Origin: CAYMPW01 sp964558505
Lineage (GTDB): Archaea; Thermoplasmatota; Thermoplasmata; Methanomassiliicoccales; Methanomethylophilaceae
NCBI GenBank assembly: GCA_964558505.1
Contig: CAZLEI010000009.1
Location: 1-45,055, forward strand
Direction of reading: 5' to 3'
DNA length: 45,055 nt
The notes under the pieces were generated by a model, which had not been told where the DNA came from, did not search any database, and was given only the letters and a program-made list of their open reading frames with translations. Position 1 is the stretch's first letter. Each line of letters begins with the position of its first letter. The translations under genes were made by a program, and so were the position numbers. Of this stretch, positions 33,457 through 41,639 are shown piece by piece.

Positions 33457-35556
33457 TCAGATCTGCTGGCCCTTGACCCTGTCGTGGAGCTCGGCGATCT
33501 TCCCCTTGTTCCATCCGGATATCTTGGAGAAGAACCCGGTGACACGGGTGATCCCCTCGACATGGTTGGACCCGCACTTGGGACAGGCCTCCCTGAGTCC
33601 CCTGGTGGTCTGACCGCAGTCCAAGCAGGATGTGAATTCCGGACTGAATGCGATCTGGGCGTTCTGCGTGTTGCGGAACGTCTTCTCGACGAATGCGGCC
33701 AGGCTCTCGGGCGAAGGCTTCGATTCGCCGAGCCAAACGTGACTTAGCGCGCCCGCCTCGATGAGCGGATGGAACATGCCCTCTATCCTCACCCTTTCGA
33801 TGGGGCTCACGTCAGCACCTACGTTGATGTAGGACGAGTTGGTGTAATAGAGCTCTCCCTTTGCCCTGTTGCCCTTGACAACCGTGCTGGCCTCCATGGG
33901 GAACTCCTTCATGTCGAGCTTGGCGAACCTGTAGCCGGTGGATTCCGCGGGGGTCTGCTCGATGGGGAGCTTTATATTGTACTCCTTCGAGAGCCTCTCG
34001 GCCTCTTTCTTCATGTAGGCTATGACCTTGAGGGCGAACATCTGAGCGCCCTTGGATTCGTGTATCTCCTGGCCGTAGTGGAACTGTACAAGTTCATTCA
34101 GGCCCACCATGCCTATGAGGTAGGAGGATTTCTCTATCCTGTAATAGGGCTCGCCGTCCATGTCCATGGTGAGCAGGGAGAGGGGACCGTGGTTCCCCAG
34201 GGCGAGAAGCTGCTTGAGGAAGGCCTTCTTCTGCATGTGCGCCTTCACGGCCAGCTCCATGCAGTATGTGATCTCCTGGTAGAGCTTGTCGTCGTTCCTC
34301 TGTGCGATGTACGCTATCCTCGGCAGGTTGAGGGTGACGTTCTGCATGGCTGAGAACCTCATCTTCCAAGGTGTCTTGGCCTCTTCCAGGTCCGCATTGT
34401 CGAGCTTGAAGGCGAGGCGGCAGCACTCGGAGATCCTGGCGGTCTTCCCGCGGTCGAACACGAAGTACGTGTTCCCCTTCTCGGATGCGACCCTGCAGAT
34501 CTTCTGCATGAACTCCTCGTGTCCTTCAGTCTCGAAGAACTTCTCGGTTATGTGCACTTCTGGCTTGGGGAAGAAGAACGGCCTGCCCATGGCATCTCCG
34601 GCCAGATAGACATCCATCAGCGCGTTCAGGAATGCTTGTGATTCGGGCAGGTAATCCTCGTAGTTCTTTCCCGTAGGGACACCGCCAGGGCCTATCGCAG
34701 GAACGCCGACGAAGTGGTTCGGAGTCTCCCAATAGAGGTTTATGTCGCTGAAGATGGATTGGCCTCCGCGGGCGACGGCCTGCTGCGCGAATTCATAGAT
34801 CAGTATCTGCGCGAGCTGATGCATGCGGGCGTCGTCGACATCTACAAGATAGGGTGCGAGGAACACGTTGAACGCGTCCCATCCTATTGCACCGGCAAAG
34901 TGTCCCTGAAGCGCCGCAGAGAATTTTATGATCTGCTCGATGAGCACCTCGGGGTGCTTGGCAGGCTTGGCGATGGAAAGCGCATTGGGGAGATTGAGTC
35001 CGTACTTCTTCACATACTCTATGGATTGTCCGCTGCAATACGGCCTGTCGATCATCCCTAGGTCGTGCAGGTGGACGAGGCCGCTCATATGTGCATCGGC
35101 AATATCGGGAGTGAACACCTCGAGGAGAGCGAACTCCTTCTTGATGTTCTCTGCAAGCGTGAGATTGGTGGCTTCGGGACCGTGAGGGACATTGGCGTTC
35201 TCTTTGTTGGGAGACATGATGATCTCCCTTGCATCATAGATGGGGACGCCGAGGCGAGTGTGCTGCTTACGCACGTTTTCGAGACCGTATTCCATAAGCT
35301 TCGCGTTGGTGAGCTCTCTGATCAGAGGTGCAGTGATGTACTCGACATCCATCTTGGCGACCATCTTCTCAACTTCTCTGGCGATGATCCTGGCGGCATC
35401 GGCGTTGATGTCCGTCTCTCTGATGAGCGCGTCGTAGATCCTCTCCTTGTCCCACTTCTTGAGCTCCTCGTCAGATGTCCTGACGAACAGTCCGATGTCG
35501 GTGGATTCCTCTTTGCTGCCTCTGATGCTGTCTGGTCCATGTATCCTTGCTTCCAT
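33457..35556 (-). CDS. nrdD: Anaerobic ribonucleoside-triphosphate reductase
   Basis: 699 residues. Class III glycyl-radical enzyme that reduces ribonucleoside triphosphates to deoxy forms under anoxia. An ATP-cone at about residues 25-105 (WDKERIYDALIRETDINADAARIIAREV) is followed by the barrel. A zinc site near the C-terminus has CLDCG and CPKCG, and the glycyl-radical motif RVTGFFS is 29 residues from the end (Gly about 674). The activase NrdG is not in the window. ATG 35556 has GGGAG 6 nt upstream and TATA-like TTTATATG about 45-52 nt upstream. Three TTATCA repeats lie farther upstream and recur before the divergent regulator gene. Confidence 0.97.
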   Translation of the reverse strand: MEARIHGPDSIRGSKEESTDIGLFVRTSDEELKKWDKERIYDALIRETDINADAARIIAREVEKMVAKMDVEYITAPLIRELTNAKLMEYGLENVRKQHTRLGVPIYDAREIIMSPNKENANVPHGPEATNLTLAENIKKEFALLEVFTPDIADAHMSGLVHLHDLGMIDRPYCSGQSIEYVKKYGLNLPNALSIAKPAKHPEVLIEQIIKFSAALQGHFAGAIGWDAFNVFLAPYLVDVDDARMHQLAQILIYEFAQQAVARGGQSIFSDINLYWETPNHFVGVPAIGPGGVPTGKNYEDYLPESQAFLNALMDVYLAGDAMGRPFFFPKPEVHITEKFFETEGHEEFMQKICRVASEKGNTYFVFDRGKTARISECCRLAFKLDNADLEEAKTPWKMRFSAMQNVTLNLPRIAYIAQRNDDKLYQEITYCMELAVKAHMQKKAFLKQLLALGNHGPLSLLTMDMDGEPYYRIEKSSYLIGMVGLNELVQFHYGQEIHESKGAQMFALKVIAYMKKEAERLSKEYNIKLPIEQTPAESTGYRFAKLDMKEFPMEASTVVKGNRAKGELYYTNSSYINVGADVSPIERVRIEGMFHPLIEAGALSHVWLGESKPSPESLAAFVEKTFRNTQNAQIAFSPEFTSCLDCGQTTRGLREACPKCGSNHVEGITRVTGFFSKISGWNKGKIAELHDRVKGQQI

Positions 35557-35647
35557 TCGTCTCCCCTCTGTTCCGAACGATGCCATTGGGTGCCTGCATA
35601 TAAATGGCTTTCTGAAACAGACCTGATAAAATGTTAAGCTCAATTAA

Positions 35648-35677
35648 TTATCATATTTGTTATCATGTTTGTTATCA
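35648..35677. promoter_or_regulatory. Three TTATCA repeats with 12-bp period upstream of nrdD
   Basis: TTATCA at 35648, 35660 and 35672, separated by TATTTG and TGTTTG, about 45-70 bp upstream of the nrdD TATA-like box. The same pattern recurs at the 35933 promoter. Confidence 0.6.
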
Positions 35678-35898
35678 ATTATTTATACCCAGACATTTTG
35701 AGAATCGATTAAACAAGGCTTACAATTTTCTTGATCGTCATGTATTTCTGTGCGAATGTTCCCATCGGTGCCGAACAGATCCCGTACAATGGCGATAATG
35801 TCCCGGAACTACTCTCGAAGACATCATCTGCGATGCACCATGGCATTCTTCAACAGAGCTCCATTACACCATCGGCCATTCGTCCAATTTAGCCAATC
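35678..35898. other. Intergenic stretch between nrdD and the 35933 regulator
   Basis: No gene supported. The open frame beginning at ATG 35758 continues into the regulator but its first 60 codons (many R, H, S, F) look non-coding. It contains another TATA-like ATTTATACC at 35680-35688. Confidence 0.4.
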
Positions 35899-35904
35899 TT
35901 TAAG

Positions 35905-35934
35905 TTATCACATTTGTTACCAGGTTTGTATCAT
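35905..35934. promoter_or_regulatory. TTATCA-type repeats over the start site of the 35933 gene
   Basis: TTATCA (35905-35910), TTACCA (35917-35922) and TATCAT (35929-35934) are spaced by CATTTG and GGTTTG, matching the nrdD array; the last overlaps the ATG. TTTAAG at 35899-35904 is the likely TATA box, so a protein bound here would block transcription initiation. Confidence 0.6.
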
Positions 35935-36496
35935 GTTCAATTCCGACAAGGATTTTAACAGGAAATTGCTGGAAACCCTCGGAAAGGACGGCAAATCTAT
36001 CAGTGCGCTAGCCAAAGATCTTGAATCAATGGGGATCAAGCACCACCGTCTGATCTTGACCGGGTATCTCCGTGCACTGACGGACTTGAATTATCTCAGG
36101 GAGCGTGAGGTTCCCCCATCGAAGATATATCAGCCGATCAAGGCCCTTCCTGAGAGCATCTACGAATCAGTCGGCAAGTCATGCAGGCGCATAAGCCCCG
36201 ACCCAGATGATCTGATATTGTACGTTCTTCACACTCTTTTCAAACGTGCGATATTCGAATCCGAACTGAGGCTGGCGGGAGTGAACAGGCCCATCGGCAT
36301 ACCTGCATCAGATCACGATCTTTCGGAATGCAAGAAGATCCTGAAACGTTCGGGCAACGTCGTGCCCAGTCAAGCCGCGATGTATCCCGCGAAACAATTC
36401 CCGGAGCTGTATGCGGACATCCTGTCAGATATGATAATGGAGACCAAGGACTCCCGCCATCTCATAATGGAGACGAAGCAGACCAAATTGATATGA
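35933..36496 (+). CDS. Probable winged-helix DNA-binding regulator, divergent from nrdD
   Basis: 187 residues. The N-terminal ~75 residues (RKLLETLGKDGKSISALAKDLESMGIKHHRLILTGYLRALTDLNYLREREV) read as a winged-helix domain: HTH helices followed by a short wing with basic/proline-rich PPSKIYQPIK. The remaining ~100 residues (SPDPDDLILYVLHTLFKRAIFESELRLAGV...) are helical, perhaps for ligand binding or dimerisation. No known family assigned. Divergence from nrdD and the shared repeats suggest a regulator of deoxynucleotide synthesis that also controls itself; that is inference. Confidence 0.6.
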   Translation: MFNSDKDFNRKLLETLGKDGKSISALAKDLESMGIKHHRLILTGYLRALTDLNYLREREVPPSKIYQPIKALPESIYESVGKSCRRISPDPDDLILYVLHTLFKRAIFESELRLAGVNRPIGIPASDHDLSECKKILKRSGNVVPSQAAMYPAKQFPELYADILSDMIMETKDSRHLIMETKQTKLI

Positions 36497-36689
36497 CGGC
36501 AGTATCAACTCTCGATCGGCCACATGGTCTTGTCAAGGCAGATGCACACACATCCCCACGGAGCCGAACAGCCCCATGATGCACCCGAACATCGATCCCG
36601 GATCGATCATATAAAAAGTCGCAGGGGCCCTAGGCACGGATGCAACAGAGAAACTGCTGAAAGGGTTTCAGAGGGGGAAAGGGTTGTTT

Positions 36690-36714
36690 GTGTGGGCGGC
36701 AGCGCCGCCCACAC
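36690..36714. terminator. Strong 11-bp hairpin between convergent genes
   Basis: GTGTGGGCGGC (36690-36700) and GCCGCCCACAC (36704-36714) pair perfectly around a 3-nt loop. It lies 27 nt past the ftsZ-like stop and 194 nt past the regulator stop. No T-run on either side, so 3'-end stabiliser or bidirectional terminator. Confidence 0.5.
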
Positions 36715-36740
36715 GGGGGAGAAATTATTCATCGTGATGT

Positions 36741-37442
36741 TCAGGCGTTCATTCCGAACCTGATCTTCATGTCAGGTACCGGCCTGTCCCTGGTATCGGG
36801 AACTTCGATGTCCTTCATGGCATCGAAGAAGCTCTTCGTTATCGATTCCTTCTGCTTCTCGACGAACGCGATGATGCTGGAGTTCACTGCCTTGAACGCT
36901 TCCGTGAGTGTTGCATCAGGCATCTGCTTCAGCACGAGGTCGTTCTCGACAGTGACGGTGAGGGGGCAGACGGCCTTCAAGTGCCTGAGCCCTTCCGCCG
37001 CGGTAGCGGTCCTTGCGTTCTCGAAGGAGAACGGGTTGACGGCGATCGTGAACGTGATGACATTGAGGCTCTGCGCGATGTCGGCCACGATGGCGGCGGC
37101 ACCGGATCCTGTCCCTCCGCCCATGCCTGCGATGATGAACACAGCATCATGGCCCCTGAGGGCGTCGCGGATCTCTTCCTCGTGTATCTTGGCGCACTGC
37201 CTTCCGATCCCTGCGTCTCCGCGGGCGCCTTCGCCCTTCGTTACTGCCTTGCAGATATAGAGCTTCTTATCGGCGTTTGTCTCGGCAAGTGCCGCCTTGT
37301 CCGTGTTGATTGCGATGGTGTCGACTGAGCAATATGACCAATACATGTCGCTGGCCACATTGCACCCCGCGCCGCCGACTCCGACGACTGCGATGCGAGG
37401 CTCTACCGACACTTCTATGTCATTGAGTATTGTTGTTCTCAT
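36741..37442 (-). CDS. FtsZ-family GTPase lacking the C-terminal domain
   Basis: 233 residues; typical FtsZ has 350-400. The N-terminal Rossmann-like GTPase domain is intact: VVGVGGAGCNVASDM (T1), AINTDKAALAE (T2), AGMGGGTGSGAAAIVADIA (T4, the tubulin signature GGGTGSG at 108-114), and TVTVENDLVLKQMPD leading into helix H7. The protein ends shortly after H7, with no T7 catalytic loop (GLxNxD) and no C-terminal domain, so it should bind GTP but could not form a canonical GTP-hydrolysing filament. Reads as complete, since the tail (RDRPVPDMKIRFGMNA) ends normally. ATG 37442 has AAGGGGTG 6 nt upstream. Second gene after the RHH gene on this strand. Could be a noncanonical FtsZ-like modifier or a partition-type NTPase. 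Confidence 0.85.
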   Translation of the reverse strand: MRTTILNDIEVSVEPRIAVVGVGGAGCNVASDMYWSYCSVDTIAINTDKAALAETNADKKLYICKAVTKGEGARGDAGIGRQCAKIHEEEIRDALRGHDAVFIIAGMGGGTGSGAAAIVADIAQSLNVITFTIAVNPFSFENARTATAAEGLRHLKAVCPLTVTVENDLVLKQMPDATLTEAFKAVNSSIIAFVEKQKESITKSFFDAMKDIEVPDTRDRPVPDMKIRFGMNA

Positions 37443-37478
37443 TCGTTGCACCCCTTTTTCGATCGCTTAATGGGTTTG

Positions 37479-37543
37479 AAGAAACGGCGCCGGAAGGCGA
37501 AGAGTAACCCTCTTCGTCCCATCCTCCAACGGCGGCGTTTCTT
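37479..37543. promoter_or_regulatory. Nested inverted repeats between RHH and ftsZ-like genes
   Basis: Outer arms AAGAAACGGCGCCG (37479-37492) and CGGCGGCGTTTCTT (37530-37543) match in 13 of 14 positions. Inside is a perfect 7-bp hairpin, CGAAGAG-TAACC-CTCTTCG (37498-37516). The unit fills most of the 112-nt intergenic region. Confidence 0.6.
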
Positions 37544-37554
37544 AATCTTCGGGA

Positions 37555-37890
37555 TCAGCGCATCTGTTTCGCAAGCTGCGCATTCTTGAATGAGCGGCTT
37601 GCGGATTCTTGGATGTCCTCATTCGAGATGATGGCATCCATTATGCACTTCCTTGCGAACTCTTCCTCGCTGAAGATCGTACCGATCTCCTTCATCCCTG
37701 CGAGTGTGTTCATCTGAACCTCGTTCAGACGGACGAAGATCCCGTTCTCGACGCTTCCTTGCGCGAGTATCGCGTTCCTGATGAAATCAGACACGTTCTG
37801 TCCGGGATGCTCAAGCAAGTAGCTCTCGATGATCTCGAGCTCCTCGTTTCCCATCCTGAGTGTCACGGATTTTCCGGCCATTTTCATCAT
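37555..37890 (-). CDS. Ribbon-helix-helix DNA-binding protein
   Basis: 111 residues. KSVTLRMGNEELEIIESYL gives the DNA-contacting ribbon and first helix; NVSDFIRNAILAQG gives the second helix, the CopG/Arc-type pattern. The C-terminal ~65 residues (VQMNTLAGMKEIGTIFSEEEFARKCIMDAIIS) are helical. ATGs at 37890, 37887 and 37881; 37881 starts at the ribbon. It heads a two-gene unit with the FtsZ-like gene. TATAAATA lies about 66 nt upstream, bordered by the TGTAAGAC array. Probably binds that array or the nested repeats. Confidence 0.8.
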   Translation of the reverse strand: MMKMAGKSVTLRMGNEELEIIESYLLEHPGQNVSDFIRNAILAQGSVENGIFVRLNEVQMNTLAGMKEIGTIFSEEEFARKCIMDAIISNEDIQESASRSFKNAQLAKQMR

Positions 37891-37955
37891 TCCCGTATCG
37901 TGCTGAGCTGTAGAGTTCCCATCCCTGATGCTCAGAGATTACATTAATTACGGAC

Positions 37956-37963
37956 TATTTATA
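37956..37963 (-). promoter_or_regulatory. TATA box of the RHH/ftsZ-like operon
   Basis: TATAAATA on the minus strand (37956-37963), about 66 nt before the first RHH ATG; predicts a leader of roughly 40 nt. Confidence 0.6.
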
Positions 37964-37967
37964 CTTT

Positions 37968-37996
37968 GTCTTACAGATGCAAGACAACGTCTTACA
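37968..37996. promoter_or_regulatory. TGTAAGAC repeat array next to the RHH promoter
   Basis: On the minus strand TGTAAGAC occurs twice (37989-37996 and 37968-37975), 21 bp apart (two helical turns), and GTCTT (37981-37985) between them makes AAGAC-GTT-GTCTT a perfect inverted repeat. The inner copy ends 4 bp before the TATA box. Typical of a cooperative regulator site. Confidence 0.55.
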
Positions 37997-38122
37997 ACCG
38001 AAATACGACAAAAAACATGCCGCCGTATCCCGATTGTCCTATGTATCCCCATACATATTACTAATCTATATAGCTGGCGGACAGGCGAGGCCGCCGACGC
38101 ACACTCCCGACTTTCTTCAATG

Positions 38123-38147
38123 TTATATACGCGTGGTTCTTTCACGC
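38123..38147 (+). promoter_or_regulatory. leuS promoter with a short inverted repeat
   Basis: TTATATA at 38123-38129 is the TATA box, 45 nt before ATG 38174. GCGTG (38131-38135) and CACGC (38143-38147) flank the predicted transcription start region. GGGTG before the ATG is the probable ribosome-binding site. The 280-nt region before leuS otherwise holds only the RHH operator array. Confidence 0.45.
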
Positions 38148-38173
38148 AGATTATAAAGAAAGGGTGCGACCAA

Positions 38174-41050
38174 ATGTCCTTCGATTACAGCGATATAGAG
38201 AAGAAATGGCAGGGTAGATGGGAAGAGGCGGGTCTTAACCGCTCTGAAAGGAACGAGGGCAAGCCTAAATTCATGCTGATCTTCGCATATCCGGGCGTTA
38301 CCGGATATCTGCATGTAGGTCATATGAGAGGGTACACCTACGTCGATGCGATCGGCAGATACAAACGTATGACGGGCTACAATGTCCTGTTCCCCGTGGG
38401 GACCCATGCCACAGGCAACGGGGCCATCAGCCTCGCCAACAGGATCGCCAAGGGCGACGAGGGCATCATCGACTACCTCCTGAGGAACGGCTGTCCCGAA
38501 TCCAAGCTCGATGACTTGAAAGACCCCATGTCCGTGGTCGAGTTCTTCAACGACGTCTACGTGAACGATTATTGGAAGAAGTTCGGGTTCCTGGCCGATT
38601 GGCGCAGGTTCACATGCACCCTGTACCCGGATTACGGCAAGTTCATACAGTGGCAGTTCCGGAAGCTCAACGACGTCGGGCTGCTCATGCAGAAACCGTA
38701 TTACGCACCTGCCTGCCCCAGCTGCGGACCGGTCGCAGTGGACCCCTCCGAGACCGACCTGTCCAAAGGTGGCAACGCGGAAACGCAGGAGTACACCCTG
38801 CTGAAGTTCAGATGCGGCGATGTGTTCCTGGTGGCGGCCACCCTCAGACCTGAGACCGTTTACGGTCAGGTCTGCTTCTGGGTGAATCCGGATGTCGAGT
38901 ACGCCAAGGTGTCGTACAAAGGTGAGACATGGATAGTCTCCCCCGAGGCTGCGGAGAAACTGAGCTTCCAGAAAGACGGCGTGGAGACTGTGGGAAGCAT
39001 CCCCGGCCGCGACATGATCGGCTGGATGTGCGAAGCGCCGATGATACACCGCGAGATACCCGTCTTCCCCGCCTCGTTCTGCGATCCCGATGTCGGTTCC
39101 GGCCTCGTCACTTCCGTGCCGTCCGACGCTCCGGACGATTGGATATCCCTTGAAGCCGTGAAGAACGACCCCCGCATGGAATCCGAGTTCGGCCTGTCCA
39201 AGGACGTCATCGCTTCCGTCGTGCCCATATCGATAATATCGATGGACGGGTACGGAGACTTCCCTGCCAAGGACATGATAGACCGCCTCGGCATCACCGA
39301 GCCCGGAGACCCGAAACTGGTGGATGCGAAGAAGCAGGTGTACAAGGACGGATACCACATGGGCAGGATGAAGGATGTCTGCGGACCCTTCGCCGGCCTC
39401 CGTGTTGAAGAGGCCAAGGACATCATGAAGCAGAAGATGCTGGATTCCGGCGAGGCGGACCTGTTCTACGACCTCACCGAAGAGGTCGTCTGCAGATGCG
39501 GCGGCCGCGTCCACATCCACCGTATCGACGACCAGTGGTTCATCAACTACGGCGACGAACAGCTCACAAAGACGACCAGCGACCACTGCAGGGACATGAC
39601 CATCAATCCTTCGGAATACTATGAGAACGTCCACGGCGTGCTCAATTGGTTCCGGGAGAGGGCATGCGCGCGCCTCGGCAACTGGCTTGGTACGAAATTC
39701 CCATTCGACGACAAATGGACGATAGAGGCCATATCGGATTCGACCCTTTATCCCATCTACTATCTGGTCTCCATGTATGCCAACGACGGCACCATCCGCC
39801 CCGACCAGATGACCGAGGAGTTCTTCGACTTCGTCATATTGGGCAAGGGAGACGCGCCGTCGGTATCCGCTTCCACCGGAATCCCCTGCGACGTACTGGT
39901 CAAGATCGGCGAGGATGTTGCCTACTGGTATCCCCTGGACCTCAACCTGGGCGGGAAAGAGCACATGACCGTCCACTTCCCCGTGTTCCTGTTCAATCAC
40001 GTCGCGCTCCTGCCGGAGAAGATGTGGCCACGCGGCATCATGGTCAACTGGTATGTCACCGGGAAGAAGAGCAAGATCTCCAAATCCAAGGGCGGCGCCC
40101 AGCCCATCCCCGGAGCTGCGGGGAAGTTCGGCGTGGACTCCATGCGCCTCTATTATGCGCACGTGGCATCGCCGTTCGCGGATGTGGAGTGGGATGAGGA
40201 CATCGTCATGTCTTACAAGCTGAGGATGGACCGCATCTGCACGCAGATCGAGGACATCGTCGCCTCTGACGCGGGATCGGTCAAATCTGATGTGGATGAA
40301 TGGCTCCTCGCCCGCTTCAACACCCATATCTCGTCTATACGGACGGCCATGGACAGGTACGACCTCAGGCAGATGGCCACCACGGCGTACTTCGAGATGC
40401 TCAATGACATAAAGTGGTACATCCGCAGAGGCGGCAGGGACGCGGACACGATCCGCAAGGCCCTCAGGACATGGATCATTGCGATGATGCCGATCACCCC
40501 CCACTGTGCCGAGGAGCTGTGGGATATCGCAGGGTTCGAGGGCATGGTGTCCGAGGCGCAGCTTCCTGAGGCGGAGGAAGTGTCCCCGTGTGCCGAGTAC
40601 GGCGAAGAGCTCATAAAATCCATAATGTCCGATGTAGGACAGGTAGTGAAGGTTGCCAAAATCGAGCCCAAGCGCGCGATAATCTACACTTCGCCCGCAT
40701 GGAAGGTGAAGGTCATGGACATCGCCATCGGCATGCTCGCCGAGGGGAACCTGACCATACCGGACCTCACCAAGAAGTGCATGGCCGACCCGGACATAAG
40801 GTCCAACGGCAAGGCCGCATCCGAGATGGCCAAGAAGGTCGCCGTGGATTTCGCCAGGGCGACACCGGAATCCAAGATGGCGATGGTCAGGACCGATGAG
40901 ACCGCCCTGCTGTCCGCAGCATCCGGATTCCTCGGATCCGAGCTCGGGTTCGGCGTGGAAGTGGTATCAGCGGATGACGGGGGCAAGTACGACCCTCAGG
41001 GGAAGGCGAAGGTCGCCGTGCCCGGAAGGCCTGCGATATACTTGGAATGA
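38174..41050 (+). CDS. leuS: Leucyl-tRNA synthetase, archaeal type
   Basis: 958 residues. Class I synthetase charging tRNA-Leu. HVGH (47-50, from the HIGH motif) in YLHVGHMRGYTYVDAI; the KMSKS loop reads KISKSKG near residue 635. An editing (CP1) domain lies between, with the zinc-type cysteines CPSCG. The C-terminal extension is typical of archaeal LeuRS. ATG 38174 matches the family start MSFDYSDIEKKWQ; an open frame upstream to 37928 is non-coding. Ends one base before the stop of the convergent ubiX gene. Confidence 0.97.
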   Translation: MSFDYSDIEKKWQGRWEEAGLNRSERNEGKPKFMLIFAYPGVTGYLHVGHMRGYTYVDAIGRYKRMTGYNVLFPVGTHATGNGAISLANRIAKGDEGIIDYLLRNGCPESKLDDLKDPMSVVEFFNDVYVNDYWKKFGFLADWRRFTCTLYPDYGKFIQWQFRKLNDVGLLMQKPYYAPACPSCGPVAVDPSETDLSKGGNAETQEYTLLKFRCGDVFLVAATLRPETVYGQVCFWVNPDVEYAKVSYKGETWIVSPEAAEKLSFQKDGVETVGSIPGRDMIGWMCEAPMIHREIPVFPASFCDPDVGSGLVTSVPSDAPDDWISLEAVKNDPRMESEFGLSKDVIASVVPISIISMDGYGDFPAKDMIDRLGITEPGDPKLVDAKKQVYKDGYHMGRMKDVCGPFAGLRVEEAKDIMKQKMLDSGEADLFYDLTEEVVCRCGGRVHIHRIDDQWFINYGDEQLTKTTSDHCRDMTINPSEYYENVHGVLNWFRERACARLGNWLGTKFPFDDKWTIEAISDSTLYPIYYLVSMYANDGTIRPDQMTEEFFDFVILGKGDAPSVSASTGIPCDVLVKIGEDVAYWYPLDLNLGGKEHMTVHFPVFLFNHVALLPEKMWPRGIMVNWYVTGKKSKISKSKGGAQPIPGAAGKFGVDSMRLYYAHVASPFADVEWDEDIVMSYKLRMDRICTQIEDIVASDAGSVKSDVDEWLLARFNTHISSIRTAMDRYDLRQMATTAYFEMLNDIKWYIRRGGRDADTIRKALRTWIIAMMPITPHCAEELWDIAGFEGMVSEAQLPEAEEVSPCAEYGEELIKSIMSDVGQVVKVAKIEPKRAIIYTSPAWKVKVMDIAIGMLAEGNLTIPDLTKKCMADPDIRSNGKAASEMAKKVAVDFARATPESKMAMVRTDETALLSAASGFLGSELGFGVEVVSADDGGKYDPQGKAKVAVPGRPAIYLE

Positions 41051-41599
41051 TCAGGCGCCGTTCCACCTGGAAACCAGGTCGTTGTCCACACCGACCTGAT
41101 CCAGGCACCTTCCCACCAAGAAGTCGATGATGTCGTCCGCGGTCTCCGGTCCGTTCCAGAATCCTGGGTTGGCATCCATTATGACGACGCCGCAACGGGC
41201 CAGCTTCAGCTCGTTCTCCAGCATTATGGCGCTCTTCGGCGTCTCCCTGATCAAGAGGACGAGCTTACGGTTCTCCTTTATGCAAACGGAGACCGCCCTC
41301 GATATGAGGGTGTCCGCTATGCCGTTGGCGAACTTTGCGACGCTGGATTCGCTGCATGGGGCGACGATCATGGCATCGTACCTGTAACTCCCGGAGGAGA
41401 TGGTCGCGAACAGGTCCGAATCATCAAGGACGATGTCGGCCAATGAGCGGACCTCGTCGACGGACAGCCCCGTTTCATAAGGGATGATCTGTTCGGCGGT
41501 CTTGGAGACGACGAGTATCTTCTCACCGGGCAGTTCCTGTAGGAGGCGCACACCGTACGCACTGCCGGATGCCCCTGTGATTGCGACCACGAATCTCAT
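41051..41599 (-). CDS. ubiX: UbiX-type flavin prenyltransferase
   Basis: 182 residues. Makes prenylated FMN for UbiD-type decarboxylases from FMN and dimethylallyl phosphate. Hallmarks: VVAITGASGSAYGVRLL (FMN/phosphate loop), APCSESSVAKFANGIADTLISRA (the Ser-rich substrate site) and VLLIRETPKSAIMLENELKLARCGV. ATG 41599 is chosen because ATTTAT at 41625-41630 gives the leaderless spacing of 26-31; ATG 41611 has GAAGGA immediately before it and is possible. No ubiD in the window. Confidence 0.94.
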   Translation of the reverse strand: MRFVVAITGASGSAYGVRLLQELPGEKILVVSKTAEQIIPYETGLSVDEVRSLADIVLDDSDLFATISSGSYRYDAMIVAPCSESSVAKFANGIADTLISRAVSVCIKENRKLVLLIRETPKSAIMLENELKLARCGVVIMDANPGFWNGPETADDIIDFLVGRCLDQVGVDNDLVSRWNGA

Positions 41600-41639
41600 G
41601 GACCAGACCATGGTTCCTTCTCGCATTTATCTGTATCGT

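Noticed and set aside
33129..33563. 144-codon minus-strand ORF downstream of nrdD
   Set aside because: It overlaps the 3' end of nrdD in another frame and its composition (R/S/P-rich) is not gene-like.
38123..40504. 793-codon ORF antisense to leuS
   Set aside because: Produced by the strong codon bias of leuS; the sense frame has all LeuRS motifs.
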